Of a stretch of DNA of 64,000 nucleotides, positions 61,101-64,000 are shown piece by piece. The stretch spans positions 4,712,001 through 4,776,000 of the forward strand of contig CM037881.1 in NCBI GenBank assembly GCA_021292165.1. Reading direction: 5' to 3'. Made by a program: the position numbers and the translations under genes. This stretch comes from Shinisaurus crocodilurus. Its lineage: Eukaryota > Chordata > Lepidosauria > Squamata > Shinisauridae. The first letter of the stretch is position 1; every line of letters begins with the position of its first letter. The notes below the pieces were generated by a model, which saw only the letters and a program-made list of their open reading frames with translations, was not told the origin of the DNA and made no database searches.

Positions 61101-63405
61101 GTATATGTTGAATAAATATTAATTGAGTTGCTAAATATTAACTGCGTGCTAAATATTAATTCATTTTTGTCAACTCTGAAGATAATTGATTAATTCATTT
61201 TTGTCAACTATAGCCATTTAGTGAAACACTGATGTCACATGTCATTATGTAATTATAGCTTAACCTAAATTCCCCCGCCGGGCAACACAGTCCAAACCAA
61301 ACCAAACCAAACCAAACCAAACACAGTGTTGATGTGATTATACATGTAGCTGTATCGATATTCTTTTCGTGTGGTATCTTACCAATATGCGCACCAGCAA
61401 AACATCACACAAAATGAACCTTGATGCACTCATATGTATGATTTTATAGATTTCATAGATCATAGAGTTGGAAGAGGCCTACAAGGCCATCGAGTCCAAC
61501 CCCCTGCTCAATGCAGGAGACTAGAGGAGGGGTCTCCCATCCAAGTAATAGCCAGGCCTGACCCTGCTTAGCTTTCCACGCTCAGACAAGCTGAGCCAGC
61601 GTGAGCCACAGGCCTGTATCATGATCAAGGTTGCTTTGTAGCAGAATATGTAGCAATATGCACATGCACATTGGTTAACATAAAGGAAGAAAATGAAATG
61701 AATGAACTGAAAGTTATAGCAAACTGTACTTGCTCTAATTCCATGATGAATTTTAGACATTTTTCTAGTTAACCTTCCTCAGGAATGGGATGCAGGGCAG
61801 AGTGAACCCATGGATCAATCCATCTGCCTGAGGAACGGGGAAAACCAAGTTGGCACAACCCTAGAACTTGGCACATCCTTTGTTTTGAAGCAAACAACTG
61901 TTTTATTAAAAACCAGGCTACTCATTCAGCCCAAAATACCACACCTCTGAAGGGACAAGAGTAGAAAACACTCAAAATTTGGAGCTGCTATTCTTTGAAC
62001 AATGATTACTATCTTATCACATCACATCAATTCATCCTCATTTATTTTGGTGTCCAGTTGCGTCCTTCTTACATTTAAGAACACAGCTACATCTGTTTGC
62101 ATGACTAAAGGAGATTCTTCTTAATTTTGAAGAAAATGGAATACATACCCTGAGAGATGAGAGATCATCTTCTGCTTCAAGAAAGTCTTGAATGGTATTT
62201 CCAACAGGGGTCAGTACACGGTCAATGACGTGAACAACACCATTTGTAGCAATCTGGTTGCCATGGATGATTCTGGCACAGTTAACGGTAACAACCTATA
62301 TTTGAAGAATGGTGCAAGAGAATGTTAAGCACGGAACTTGCTATAAATTTGGTTCTCTGACTTTCCCTACTGGGAACCAAAGGATTACCCAGGAAGATTT
62401 ACATGTTTCTTCTGTTTTTATTCTTCTAACTTGTTTATGAGACATGCAATGTCTGCTATAAAGTTCTCGAAACAATCTAGCTAGCACACATTTTTTTAAT
62501 TGAACGTGTACTGGATTGTTTAATTTTCAGTTGCATTTCACTTCATATTACTGAATGGTTGATAACAGTAATTTAAAGATAAACATATGTGGCTTGTGTA
62601 TCATGGGCAATTGTTAGTAATGTTGAGGATTTTAATAGGTTGGATGCAGATTAAGTTAGATGGAATCAATGGGACTGTATCTGCCTGAAAACTAAGGCAT
62701 CAGCCAATGGCCTTCTCCAAATACCGCCTCCATCACAGGTGAGAGTTGTTGCAAGATGGCAGAAGGCCTTTTCAGTCGGGGTGCCCCAATGAGATTTGCC
62801 TGGGACCAATTTTGATGTCTCTAAAGCACCAGGGAAAGCTGTATTTATTTACTTAGGCATTGTAAAACATATATGCTGCGTTGACTTTTAATTGCACTTT
62901 TATCTGCTGGTTGTTCTATATGTATTTAATTGTTATTTTACCTGTTTTAATGCTTGTAAACCACCTTGAAATCATTCATAATAGGCAGTATATTAATGTT
63001 TTAAATAAATAGTCATTAATAACTTCTCATATTGATTTCAACGGGACCTAAATTCAAGTAGCTGAAGTCCAGAGCCAACCCAATGTTTATAAAAATGAAA
63101 TTCTATCTAGAAAGTTGAAGTTTATAGCTCTTTGCAAAGCCATATTCATAACATAAATGTGGCACATGTTGTCCTCTTCATCCCACTCAGGTCTCAAGTT
63201 CATGGTTCTATAATAAGGAAAAATAAGTGAACACACTTACACCATTGGGATAGTGATTTATATGCAGCTTTTGTCTGTTATACATAGACACCAGAGACAT
63301 GCCGTCCCGAAGGTCCTTTGTCAGCATGCGTTTGTTTACCATGTGGTTATGGAGGGCATTGTACAGTTCGATGTTTACATTCTCGATCAGGCCACTGTGG
63401 ATTTC
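15779..63405 (-). CDS. POSTN: Periostin (POSTN), exons 5-23 plus one extra exon; 5' end outside window
   Basis: Periostin is a secreted matricellular protein of collagen-rich matrix that binds integrins, collagen and tenascin through four FAS1 domains. Twenty exons join as 63241-63405, 62149-62295, 57971-58112, 46866-47078, 46507-46641, 44057-44205, 42716-42852, 41109-41239, 36950-37080, 36527-36629, 34975-35042, 33089-33134, 32568-32648, 30283-30339, 27161-27256, 26311-26400, 25005-25085, 24146-24226, 16716-16757 and 15779-15867 (read right to left on the minus strand). They total 2184 nt in one open frame. All junctions are GT-AG and phases match. The protein aligns without gaps of note to remembered human periostin, including FAS1 signatures such as TLFAPTNEAF and NGVIHVID. 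The C-terminal exon array excludes the paralogue TGFBI, which lacks it. Exons for signal peptide, EMI and early FAS1-1 lie beyond the window. Exon numbers follow the human gene, where exon 17 begins TTKIIT. Confidence 0.97.
16716..16757 (-). CDS. POSTN: POSTN exon 22 (14-codon exon)
   Basis: This exon is 42 nt, phase 1/1. It encodes TPVKKVQTSRRVQ, matching human TPVRKLQANKKVQ. The acceptor follows an uninterrupted T tract of about 14 bases on the minus strand. The end is set by the donor GTACAA, which keeps frame with exon 23. Confidence 0.9.
16919..17170 (-). mobile_element. Tc1/mariner- or pogo-type MITE, inverted copy
   Basis: Same family in opposite orientation: CAGTAATACCTTGGATTG and GATCCAAGGTATTACCG with TA flanks. 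Its interior is partly replaced by GC-richer sequence. Located in POSTN intron 21. Confidence 0.82.
18028..18450. mobile_element. GC-rich foldback element, same family
   Basis: Ends GGCCGGTTCACACGACCC and GGTTCCCGTGTCGTGCGAAC are imperfect inverted repeats. The interior is strongly GC-rich with inner palindromes. Shares the CACACGACACGG motif with 10896-11236. Open frames here are compositional. Confidence 0.65.
19305..19392. mobile_element. hAT foldback MITE, core deleted
   Basis: Both termini present; the palindrome centre is lost. Flanks CTCTCGAG and CTCTAGGC. Confidence 0.88.
19463..20250 (-). mobile_element. Probable solo LTR (minus strand)
   Basis: The minus strand ends with AATAAA (19532-19537) and then GACTCTTCTTTATCTCACCC to CACTCGCAACA, a typical R-U5 ending. 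The opposite end carries GCGAGTGGGGGAGG. GC-rich body without open frame. Target duplication not identified. Confidence 0.5.
20251..21683. other. POSTN intron 21, no element recognised
   Basis: Unique-looking intronic sequence. The short open frames have no motif support. Confidence 0.5.
21684..21843. mobile_element. MITE with GTATTTTTCC termini
   Basis: Ends CAGTATTTTTCCATGTATAA and CACGGAAAAATACGGTAA form inverted repeats; GTCTTATACACGG occurs twice inside. Superfamily not assigned. Confidence 0.7.
22076..22183. mobile_element. Foldback MITE related to 12197-12320
   Basis: Ends CAGAGGTGGGCAACTTG and TTGTCCACCCTTG with GATGTTTTGGCCTACAACTC inside. A target duplication is not recognisable. 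Confidence 0.6.
22327..22366. repeat. (CT)n microsatellite
   Basis: About 20 uninterrupted CT units in POSTN intron 21. Confidence 0.95.
22961..23255. mobile_element. Composite hAT element: MITE plus carried segment
   Basis: Starts TAGTGTTCTCC and ends GGTTGGAGAACACTG, flanked on both sides by CTATAGTG (22953-22960 and 23256-23263). It contains a full MITE (22961-23095) followed by about 145 bp of other sequence (itself partly inverted, CATTCCTAGAGCATCCCAGG against GGCATGCTCTAGGAACAAGG) and a third copy of the terminal repeat. Confidence 0.8.
24146..24226 (-). CDS. POSTN: POSTN exon 21 (C-terminal cassette)
   Basis: This exon is 81 nt, phase 1/1. It encodes EVSKVTKLIEGDGHLLEDEE then IKRLLQG, matching human VTKVTKFIEGGDGHLFEDEE. 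Mammals splice this exon alternatively. The donor is GTTAGT, and a 7.4-kb intron follows. Confidence 0.95.
24763..24784. repeat. (AC)n microsatellite
   Basis: About 11 AC units in POSTN intron 20. Confidence 0.95.
25005..25085 (-). CDS. POSTN: POSTN exon 20 (C-terminal)
   Basis: This exon is 81 nt, phase 1/1. It encodes GPELKYTRITTGGG, then TEETLKKLLEE, matching human PEIKYTRISTGGG and EETLKKLLQEE. The donor is GTTAGT. Confidence 0.96.
25203..25682 (-). mobile_element. L2 LINE 3' end
   Basis: The minus-strand frame 25656 to 25366 reads LVLTFKTLHGSGPAYLKERL and ends RRALKTWLFRREYGVG, the C-terminus of L2 RT. The 3' UTR ends in (AAAT)n at 25216-25245. It lies in POSTN intron 19 in the same orientation as the gene. 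It is nearly identical to the copy at 29640-30258. Confidence 0.9.
26311..26400 (-). CDS. POSTN: POSTN exon 19 (C-terminal cassette)
   Basis: This exon is 90 nt, phase 1/1. It encodes EPIIKKYTKIIDGHPVEV, then TEKEVTEERII. It is close to human EPIIKKYTKIIDGVPVEI. The donor is GTAAAC. Confidence 0.96.
27161..27256 (-). CDS. POSTN: POSTN exon 18 (C-terminal cassette)
   Basis: This exon is 96 nt, phase 1/1. It encodes ITKITKVIEGEPEFKL followed by REGETITKVIHG, matching human TKVKIEGEPEFRLIKEGETI. The acceptor is TTTGCAG and the donor GTGAAT. Confidence 0.95.
27788..27833. repeat. AT-rich palindrome
   Basis: ATGTTATATGTTAACATATAACAT centred on GTTAAC is fully self-complementary; a partial repeat of the right arm follows. 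Confidence 0.8.
27878..28200 (+). mobile_element. L1-type LINE 3' end
   Basis: The frame reads EVWDIALNDKLTCNIKCQKG then FVNIWGKFLDYVL and ends LLYFWNIE, followed by an A-rich 3' UTR. It is the inverse-orientation partner of the copy at 8775-9070. Confidence 0.6.
28316..28566 (-). mobile_element. tRNA-derived SINE
   Basis: The minus strand begins GTCAGTGTGGCATAGCGGTT and carries a B-box-like GGGTTCTAGTCCC. The body includes GGCCAGTCACTGACTCTCAG, and the tail is GGGTATAAATATTATAAATA. The AAAT-rich tail resembles the L2 3' end, suggesting L2 mobilisation. Confidence 0.85.
29640..30258 (-). mobile_element. L2 LINE 3' end abutting the extra POSTN exon
   Basis: L2 RT C-terminus from VATICNALYVGLP through NAAARLI, ELHWLPVACRAEFK and LWNSLPSDLRHAPS, ending in the L2 tail with (AAAT)n. 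It is in POSTN orientation. Its 5' truncation point falls about 25 bp inside the intron following exon 30283-30339, and the reading frame is open from that exon through the L2. Confidence 0.92.
30283..30339 (-). CDS. POSTN: POSTN extra cassette exon between exons 17 and 18
   Basis: This exon is 57 nt, phase 1/1. It adds 19 residues, reading DVKKITRVVGGTTIRKEIE. The acceptor is TATCACAG and the donor GTAAGT, both strong. The pattern (ITxVV ... IRKE) resembles exon 17, suggesting an exon-duplication origin. I know of no counterpart in human periostin. An L2 fragment begins about 25-30 bp past the donor. The open frame, phase and splice sites support a real exon, but no transcript evidence is available here. 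Confidence 0.75.
30442..30692 (+). mobile_element. Tc1/mariner- or pogo-type MITE
   Basis: Full copy with both termini and TA flanks, 100 bp upstream of the acceptor of the extra POSTN exon. Confidence 0.88.
30700..32567. other. POSTN intron 17, no element recognised
   Basis: AT-rich intron between the mariner-type MITE and exon 17. No second hidden cassette exon with matching phase was recognised. Confidence 0.5.
32568..32648 (-). CDS. POSTN: POSTN exon 17 (C-terminal cassette)
   Basis: This exon is 81 nt, phase 1/1, the same length as human exon 17. It encodes TTRIITEVVDPNIKVIE and PIIRKE. In mammals this exon is alternatively included. The equal phases mean skipping preserves frame. Confidence 0.93.
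33089..33134 (-). CDS. POSTN: POSTN exon 16 (entry to C-terminal region)
   Basis: This exon is 46 nt, phase 0 to 1. It encodes FVRGSTFKEIPLTFY, matching human FVRGSTFKEIP. It is the last constitutive exon before the alternatively spliced array in mammals. The donor is GTAAGT. Confidence 0.94.
33590..33710. mobile_element. hAT foldback MITE with perfect target duplication
   Basis: Full palindrome flanked by ACATAAAG on both sides (33582-33589, 33711-33718). Lies in POSTN intron 15. Confidence 0.95.
34975..35042 (-). CDS. POSTN: POSTN exon 15 (post-FAS1 linker)
   Basis: This exon is 68 nt, phase 1 to 0. It encodes VPVGNDQLLTILKKLIKYIQ and closes with IK, matching the linker that follows FAS1-4 in human. 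The acceptor is TTTTGCAG and the donor GTATGA. Confidence 0.94.
35167..35570. repeat. 48-bp direct duplication and hairpins
   Basis: CCCCTATATTTCTCCCATCA followed by AGATACTCTTCCTAAGTATG occurs at 35167-35215 and again at 35433-35484. The second copy runs into TACTTCCTAAGTAGTA repeats and a hairpin whose arms are AGTACAAATGAAAG and CTTTCATTTGTACT. Confidence 0.85.
35683..35905 (-). mobile_element. tRNA-derived SINE
   Basis: Same family as 28316-28566: TGTGGCGTAGTGGTGGACTA head, B-box-like GGGTTCTGGTCCC, and a tail GGGTATAAATGT followed by AATAAAATAAAATA. Located in POSTN intron 14. Confidence 0.85.
36418..36481. mobile_element. hAT foldback MITE, half, with perfect target duplication
   Basis: Left arm reduced to CAGTGTTC; right arm complete. 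TACTAAAT flanks both sides (36410-36417, 36482-36489), so the arm was lost without losing either end. Confidence 0.93.
36527..36629 (-). CDS. POSTN: POSTN exon 14 (FAS1-4, end)
   Basis: This exon is 103 nt, phase 0 to 1. It begins VNDTLLVNEL and ends NGVIHVIDKLLYPA, the terminal FAS1 motif. The N-D-T sequon corresponds to the known N-glycosylation site of human periostin. The donor GTGGGT is weaker than average. Confidence 0.96.
36950..37080 (-). CDS. POSTN: POSTN exon 13 (FAS1-4, middle)
   Basis: This exon is 131 nt, phase 1 to 0. It encodes DQNALRNILLYHLTRGVFIG, then FEPGVTNILKSIQGGKLYL. It is preceded by a clean pyrimidine tract and CACAG acceptor. The donor is GTGAGT. Confidence 0.96.
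37562..37935 (+). mobile_element. L2 LINE 3' end
   Basis: The frame 37615-37806 reads LLLVPSARAARLEGTRKR then FRREYGVG, followed by the L2 tail ending in ATACAATAAATACAATAAAT. It is antisense to POSTN in intron 12 and more diverged than the other two L2 tails. Confidence 0.9.
38281..38415. mobile_element. hAT foldback MITE
   Basis: Full palindrome; flanks read ATCTAGGG(G) and GTCTAGGG, 7 of 8 with one extra G on the left. POSTN intron 12. Confidence 0.92.
38650..38670. repeat. (GT)n microsatellite
   Basis: About 10 GT units in POSTN intron 12. Confidence 0.95.
38815..39564. mobile_element. hAT-like element with CpG-rich interior
   Basis: Terminal repeats CAGGGCCGGCGC and (reverse complement) CAGGACCGGTGC with a shared CCTAGGGCGC motif inside each end. 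The 8-bp duplication CTGTACCC is perfect (38807-38814, 39565-39572). The 600-bp interior is extremely CpG-rich, with GCAGCAGCAG and GAGGAGGAGG runs, unlike anything around it. On the minus strand GAAGGGTGAGTGTC (donor at 38930-38931) resembles a 5' splice site. Long open frames here reflect GC content and run through the terminal repeats, so they are not called as genes. Confidence 0.85.
39930..39962. repeat. (ATCT)n microsatellite
   Basis: About seven ATCT units adjoining the GATGATG tail of the LINE fragment at 39962-40558. Confidence 0.93.
39962..40558 (-). mobile_element. LINE 3' end with C2H2-like finger and (GAT)n tail
   Basis: The minus-strand frame 40603 to 40082 reads LQRQLQWTGHVVRMPD, KDGKRNIGGQYKRFKD, NWEALAHERSNWR and ends CPHCGKLCGSRIGLHSHLRT. 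This is the C-terminal region of a non-LTR RT followed by a single zinc finger. The 3' end runs into a GATGATG tail. Clade not assigned. Confidence 0.75.
40557..40651. repeat. Two (CA)n tracts
   Basis: CA runs at about 40557-40580 and 40624-40651, separated by 43 bp of unique sequence. Confidence 0.93.
41109..41239 (-). CDS. POSTN: POSTN exon 12 (FAS1-4, N-terminal half)
   Basis: This exon is 131 nt, phase 2 to 1. It encodes TFLSLVKAADLEEVL, QPGDWTLFVPTNDAF and SEQEKETLK. DWTLFVPTNDAF is the H1 signature of the fourth FAS1 domain. The donor is GTAAGT. Confidence 0.96.
41700..42185 (-). mobile_element. Second copy of the zinc-finger LINE 3' end
   Basis: Same sequence as 39962-40558 but truncated near 42180. 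Its 3' tail is a long (GAT)n, seen as (ATC)n at 41701-41753 on the plus strand. Confidence 0.75.
41701..41753. repeat. (ATC)n microsatellite, LINE tail
   Basis: About 17 ATC units forming the 3' tail of the minus-strand LINE copy at 41700-42185. Confidence 0.95.
42716..42852 (-). CDS. POSTN: POSTN exon 11 (FAS1-3 end, FAS1-4 start)
   Basis: This exon is 137 nt, phase 0 to 2. It encodes AVCVENSCM, GSKEGRNGFIHLFREII and KTLHEILRSDKRF. Two conserved cysteines of FAS1-3 are present. The donor is GTATGC. Confidence 0.95.
44057..44205 (-). CDS. POSTN: POSTN exon 10 (FAS1-3, middle)
   Basis: This exon is 149 nt, phase 1 to 0. It encodes DDTLTMDQRLLKLILQNHIL, then KVGLNDLYNG and LRVFVYRT. It matches human periostin almost residue for residue. 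The acceptor is GTTAG and the donor GTAAGT. Confidence 0.96.
44477..45151. mobile_element. hAT-like element rich in GACTCG motifs
   Basis: Ends CAGGGATGGGGACTCGG and AAGGACTATTCAACATCCCTG (last 20: AGGACTATTCAACATCCCTG). The 8-bp duplication CCAATTAA is perfect (44469-44476, 45152-45159). Both subterminal regions consist of direct and inverted GACTCG/CGAGTC words. The centre has repeated CCTCTGCCTGCCTG blocks. POSTN intron 9. Confidence 0.85.
45440..45578. mobile_element. hAT foldback MITE, GGGCTC variant
   Basis: Ends CAGGGCTCCCC and GGAGAGCCCTG, flanks CATTAAGG and CCTTAAGG (7 of 8). POSTN intron 9. Confidence 0.9.
45792..45901. mobile_element. hAT foldback MITE with perfect target duplication
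   Basis: Ends CAGTGTTTCTCAACC / GGTTGAGAAACACTG, flanked by TGTTAGCC on both sides (45784-45791, 45902-45909). POSTN intron 9, 210 bp from the previous copy. Confidence 0.95.
46141..46275. mobile_element. hAT foldback MITE with perfect target duplication
   Basis: Full palindrome flanked by GTCTAATA on both sides (46133-46140, 46276-46283). Third copy within one 2.3-kb intron. Confidence 0.95.
46507..46641 (-). CDS. POSTN: POSTN exon 9 (FAS1-3, N-terminal half)
   Basis: This exon is 135 nt, phase 1/1. It encodes AKQVIEL, TTFKDLVAQLGL and YTLLVPLNGAFS, the H1 region of the third FAS1 domain. FAS1-3 departs from the TLFAPT consensus in human as well. The donor is GTAGGT. Confidence 0.95.
46866..47078 (-). 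CDS. POSTN: POSTN exon 8 (FAS1-2, C-terminal half)
   Basis: This exon is 213 nt, phase 1/1, and is the largest exon here. It encodes MKFHILNTLQCSE, ETLEGNT, VNRKDIVTSNGVIHLVDQVL and IPDSG, closing FAS1-2. It lies only 224 bp from exon 9. The donor is GTGAGT. Confidence 0.97.
47690..47900 (-). mobile_element. tRNA-derived SINE, head damaged
   Basis: Same family, GGGTTCTAGTCTCTGCTCAG through GGCGGGGTATAAATATAATA. The A-box end is eroded. It lies in the sequence upstream of POSTN exon 8 within intron 7. Confidence 0.82.
48491..48877 (+). mobile_element. Probable solo LTR (plus strand)
   Basis: G/T-rich sequence starting TGTATGTCCGC, TATA box GTATATAAGG near 48580, AAAATAAAC near 48829, and end CTACGTGTCA. 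It has promoter plus polyadenylation spacing of an LTR. Located in POSTN intron 7. Confidence 0.4.
49400..49450. repeat. Perfect 20-bp inverted repeat at CR1 5' edge
   Basis: The arms at 49400-49419 and 49431-49450 are exactly complementary, with an 11-nt loop. The right arm runs on into CR1 leader sequence. This may be a 5' inversion or foldback made at insertion. Confidence 0.85.
49501..49564. repeat. Poly-A, (CA)n and (TA)n in CR1 leader
   Basis: An A run of 19, then about 13 CA units and a short TA run, between the GC-rich CR1 leader and ORF1. Confidence 0.92.
49590..50618 (+). CDS. CR1 ORF1, zinc-finger-like plus SGNH esterase
   Basis: This is an intact 342-codon frame. The N-terminus has a Cys-rich segment (CKGC near residue 11, then CNKCK) followed by a predicted coiled coil (LLEEKVRGLEQQVSTL). 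The C-terminal half has SGNH-hydrolase blocks: GDSLLRG with Ser at about residue 182, GTND at 234-237, and DGLHL at about 317-321 with the Asp/His pair. CR1 ORF1 proteins are known to carry such an esterase and to accompany element RNA. The product is a transposon protein, not a host gene. All catalytic positions appear intact. Confidence 0.88.
   Translation: MEGKDSAVVVTCKGCAMFVFLPEINMAYTCNKCKLVTLLEEKVRGLEQQVSTLRSIRESEEFLDRTMDLQHQSTVQEPEGQLQDEAESETAEARENNAGGTPWKRVTVRSRRTTRHSATVEAVELWNRFHVLEDESRGQPAEDGLPGTQRDSEQEAEGQSSGGNQTKAYSKRKRRVLVVGDSLLRGIEAKVCREDPWTRQVCCLPGARIKDVTEQLPRLMQPTDTYPFLLFHVGTNDTAKRSYKEITADFEELGRELKNFGAQIVFSSILPVLGRGIERERKILRVNDWLRRWSRREGFGFWDHGLHFLEDGLLAKDGLHLTRTGKNVFGHSMRNLIRRALN
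50657..53526 (+). pseudogene. CR1 ORF2, endonuclease-reverse transcriptase with one frameshift
   Basis: The first frame (50657-51043) encodes the start of an APE-type endonuclease, with TNAQSM, ITETWW and GGGVALYV. A small indel near 50970-50995 shifts the frame. The second frame, open from before 51067 to 53526 (819 codons from its first Met), continues the endonuclease (GVYYRPP, GDFNFPD, SDHV) into reverse transcriptase. The RT has FKSPGPDELHP, YLDFSKAFD (Tyr codon 52459), SGVPQGSVLGP and FADD (52723-52734). The catalytic residues remain, so the frameshift is the only obvious lesion. Confidence 0.88.
54365..54504. repeat. Repeat segment shared with 23096-23240, inverted
   Basis: About 140 bp matching the reverse complement of the segment next to the MITE at 22961-23095. 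Includes CTGTTGTTTCTGCCATAGTG and GCAGAAGTTGAAGATTCCTG. No terminal repeat is seen at its left side here. Confidence 0.85.
54505..54639. mobile_element. hAT foldback MITE with perfect target duplication
   Basis: Full palindrome flanked by CTATAGCT (54497-54504, 54640-54647). The left neighbour (54365-54504) is the reverse complement of the segment carried by the composite at 22961-23255. Confidence 0.95.
55861..56112 (+). mobile_element. Tc1/mariner- or pogo-type MITE
   Basis: Full copy, CAGTCATGCCTTGGATTGC to CAATCCAAGGCATGACTG, TA flanks. POSTN intron 7. Confidence 0.88.
56198..56230. repeat. (TG)n(CG)n microsatellite
   Basis: About 14 TG units followed by three or four CG units in POSTN intron 7. 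Confidence 0.93.
56477..56612. mobile_element. hAT foldback MITE
   Basis: Full palindrome; flanks CTCTAGTC and CTCTACTT (6 of 8). POSTN intron 7. Confidence 0.92.
56757..56792. repeat. (CTCC)n(TTTC)n microsatellite
   Basis: Five to six CTCC units then three TTTC units. Confidence 0.93.
57971..58112 (-). CDS. POSTN: POSTN exon 7 (FAS1-2, N-terminal half)
   Basis: This exon is 142 nt, phase 0 to 1. It encodes the FAS1 H1 signature TLFAPTNEAF, then LPRGVLERIM and DKVASE. The acceptor CTAG is preceded by a (CTTT)n microsatellite that serves as the polypyrimidine tract. The donor is GTATTT, a weaker match than at neighbouring exons. Confidence 0.96.
58117..58155. repeat. (GAAA)n microsatellite next to POSTN exon 7
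   Basis: About ten GAAA units. On the minus strand it is (CTTT)n ending four bases before the acceptor AG, so it serves as the polypyrimidine tract of exon 7. Confidence 0.95.
58480..58505. repeat. (ATCT)n microsatellite
   Basis: Six ATCT units in POSTN intron 6. Confidence 0.93.
59121..59262 (-). mobile_element. 5S rRNA-derived SINE with CR1-like tail
   Basis: On the minus strand, 59203-59250 matches the 3' half of 5S rRNA (GGAAAGCTAAGCAGGGTCAG, then CTTGGATGGGAGACC). The rest matches the CR1 3' end (TTGAGCAGGGGGTTGGACTC), ending CTATGATCTATGAAAT. Its 5' part is truncated. Confidence 0.78.
59962..61000 (-). mobile_element. CR1 copy with internal RT deletion
   Basis: The minus-strand frame runs from VCKHLENNAVITRS to the CR1 3' end at 59962. 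About 280 bp covering RT motifs A and B is missing. LISFFD is joined directly to QEVQGML near 60885, with GATC at the junction. A further small indel shifts frame near 60270. Confidence 0.92.
61291..61322. repeat. (CCAAA)n microsatellite
   Basis: About six CCAAA units in POSTN intron 6. Confidence 0.93.
61446..61612 (-). mobile_element. 5S rRNA-derived SINE with CR1-like tail
   Basis: A longer copy of the element at 59121. The minus strand has about 30 bp more head (GCTCACGCTGGCTCAGCTTG), then the 5S-like AAGCTAAGCAGGGTCAGGCC and TTGGATGGGAGACC, then the CR1-like tail. Confidence 0.8.
62149..62295 (-). CDS. POSTN: POSTN exon 6 (end of FAS1-1, start of FAS1-2)
   Basis: This exon has 49 codons and phase 0/0. 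It carries the conserved FAS1 tail VNCARIIHGNQIATNG followed by VVHVIDRVL, then the linker leading into FAS1-2 (EAEDDLSSLR). The cysteine in VNCARI is conserved with human. The donor is GTATGT. Confidence 0.96.
62296..63240. other. POSTN intron 5, no element recognised
   Basis: 945-bp intron. Near 62930-63010 is an old LINE- or SINE-like AT-rich tail that I could not classify. Confidence 0.5.
63241..63405 (-). CDS. POSTN: POSTN exon 5 (FAS1-1, middle)
   Basis: This exon has 55 codons and phase 0/0. The acceptor is CCCCCCAG and the donor is GTAAGT. It encodes the middle of the first FAS1 domain, with NKRMLTKDL and INHYPNG as in mammalian periostin. It is the first exon inside the window. The upstream intron continues past 64000. 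Confidence 0.95.
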
Positions 63406-63613
63406 CTGGGGGGAAAGAGTCAGTCAGCCTTTTCATAGACATTACTCCAGTCAGGAGTTTAACAGATATGCAGCAGAGCGCTCTTCCACAAGTGAAATGA
63501 CCCCTTCTAATGTTTTTGAGTGCTGTTTTCTCTCTTGACAAGCTACAGCGCTTAGTGTGCCCTCAAGCGACTTCAGTTTCCTGGCCCTAATTGCAAGTTC
63601 CATTCCTCTAGCC

Positions 63614-63748
63614 CAGTGTTCTCCAACCTTGGGTCCCCAGATGTTTTTGGCCTACAACTCCCAGCATGCCCCAGCCAGCGTAGCTGGCTGGGGCATGCTG
63701 GGAGTTGTAGGCCAAAAAAATCTGGGGACCCAAGGTTGGAGAACACTG
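63614..63748. mobile_element. hAT foldback MITE
   Basis: Full palindrome; flanks CTCTAGCC and CTCTATCC (7 of 8). POSTN intron 4. Confidence 0.94.
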
Positions 63749-64000
63749 CTCTATCCCTTACTAAATTTATATATTCTTTTTTCCCCCCTTGCAGCTCACT
63801 TTCTTGGACATCTTGCTTTCTTTCTCATCTACCTTTGCTTTTTCTTCAGTTCCGTGCTCTTCCCTATTCCAGGAAAAGCCTTCTCTGCATGCAACTGGCC
63901 AGTTCCTCCTGCTCCTCAGATGCAACTTCATTGGCAAAGCCTTACTGGCTGGCAAAGCCTCCTCTCTTACATGGTCTGGGGCTTTTTCTCGCCTTACCTG

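Noticed and set aside
61523..61575. A 5S rRNA gene
   Set aside because: Only the 3' half is present, it carries substitutions, and it is joined to a CR1 tail.
15779..63405. TGFBI in place of POSTN
   Set aside because: TGFBI shares four FAS1 domains but lacks the C-terminal exon array (EPIIKKYTKIIDG, YTRITTGGG) found here.

Overview
This is a repeat-rich vertebrate window, most likely from a squamate reptile (lizard or snake). It has no bacterial or viral layout. Its long spliced gene has GT-AG introns, and its mobile-element fauna combines CR1, L2 and L1-type LINEs, hAT and Tc1/mariner-type MITEs, and tRNA- and 5S-derived SINEs. Squamate origin is an inference: young-looking L2 and CR1 copies sit beside abundant hAT foldback elements. 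No species is proposed.

The one host gene is POSTN (periostin) on the minus strand. It enters from the right edge already inside the first FAS1 domain and ends with a stop codon at 15779-15781. I reconstructed 20 coding exons (2184 nt, 727 codons plus stop) in one continuous reading frame with splice sites at every junction. They correspond to human exons 5-23 plus one extra 57-bp cassette exon (30283-30339) that the human gene, as I know it, lacks. Exons for the signal peptide, the EMI domain and the first half of FAS1-1 lie beyond position 64000. Encoded here are the rest of FAS1-1, FAS1-2, FAS1-3, FAS1-4, and a C-terminal array of short phase-1/phase-1 exons ending in a longer and more basic tail than human.

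Positions 1-15200 are intergenic sequence downstream of POSTN with no host exon I can support. They hold an in-frame chimeric LINE relic (4064-6379), L1, CR1 and probable LTR fragments, and GC-rich foldback elements. The introns carry a near-complete CR1 (about 49450-53624; ORF1 intact, ORF2 with one frameshift), L2 tails, a 750-bp hAT-like element with a CpG-rich interior (38815-39564), a hAT-like element built of GACTCG motifs (44477-45151), and SINEs. Sixteen copies of one palindromic hAT MITE family are spread across the window, many with 8-bp target duplications centred on TA.

The strongest leads are the extra periostin cassette exon, the CpG-rich hAT element with a splice-donor-like site in POSTN orientation, the L2/CR1 chimeric reading frame, a composite MITE that appears to have mobilised flanking DNA, and a splice acceptor whose polypyrimidine tract is a (CTTT)n microsatellite.
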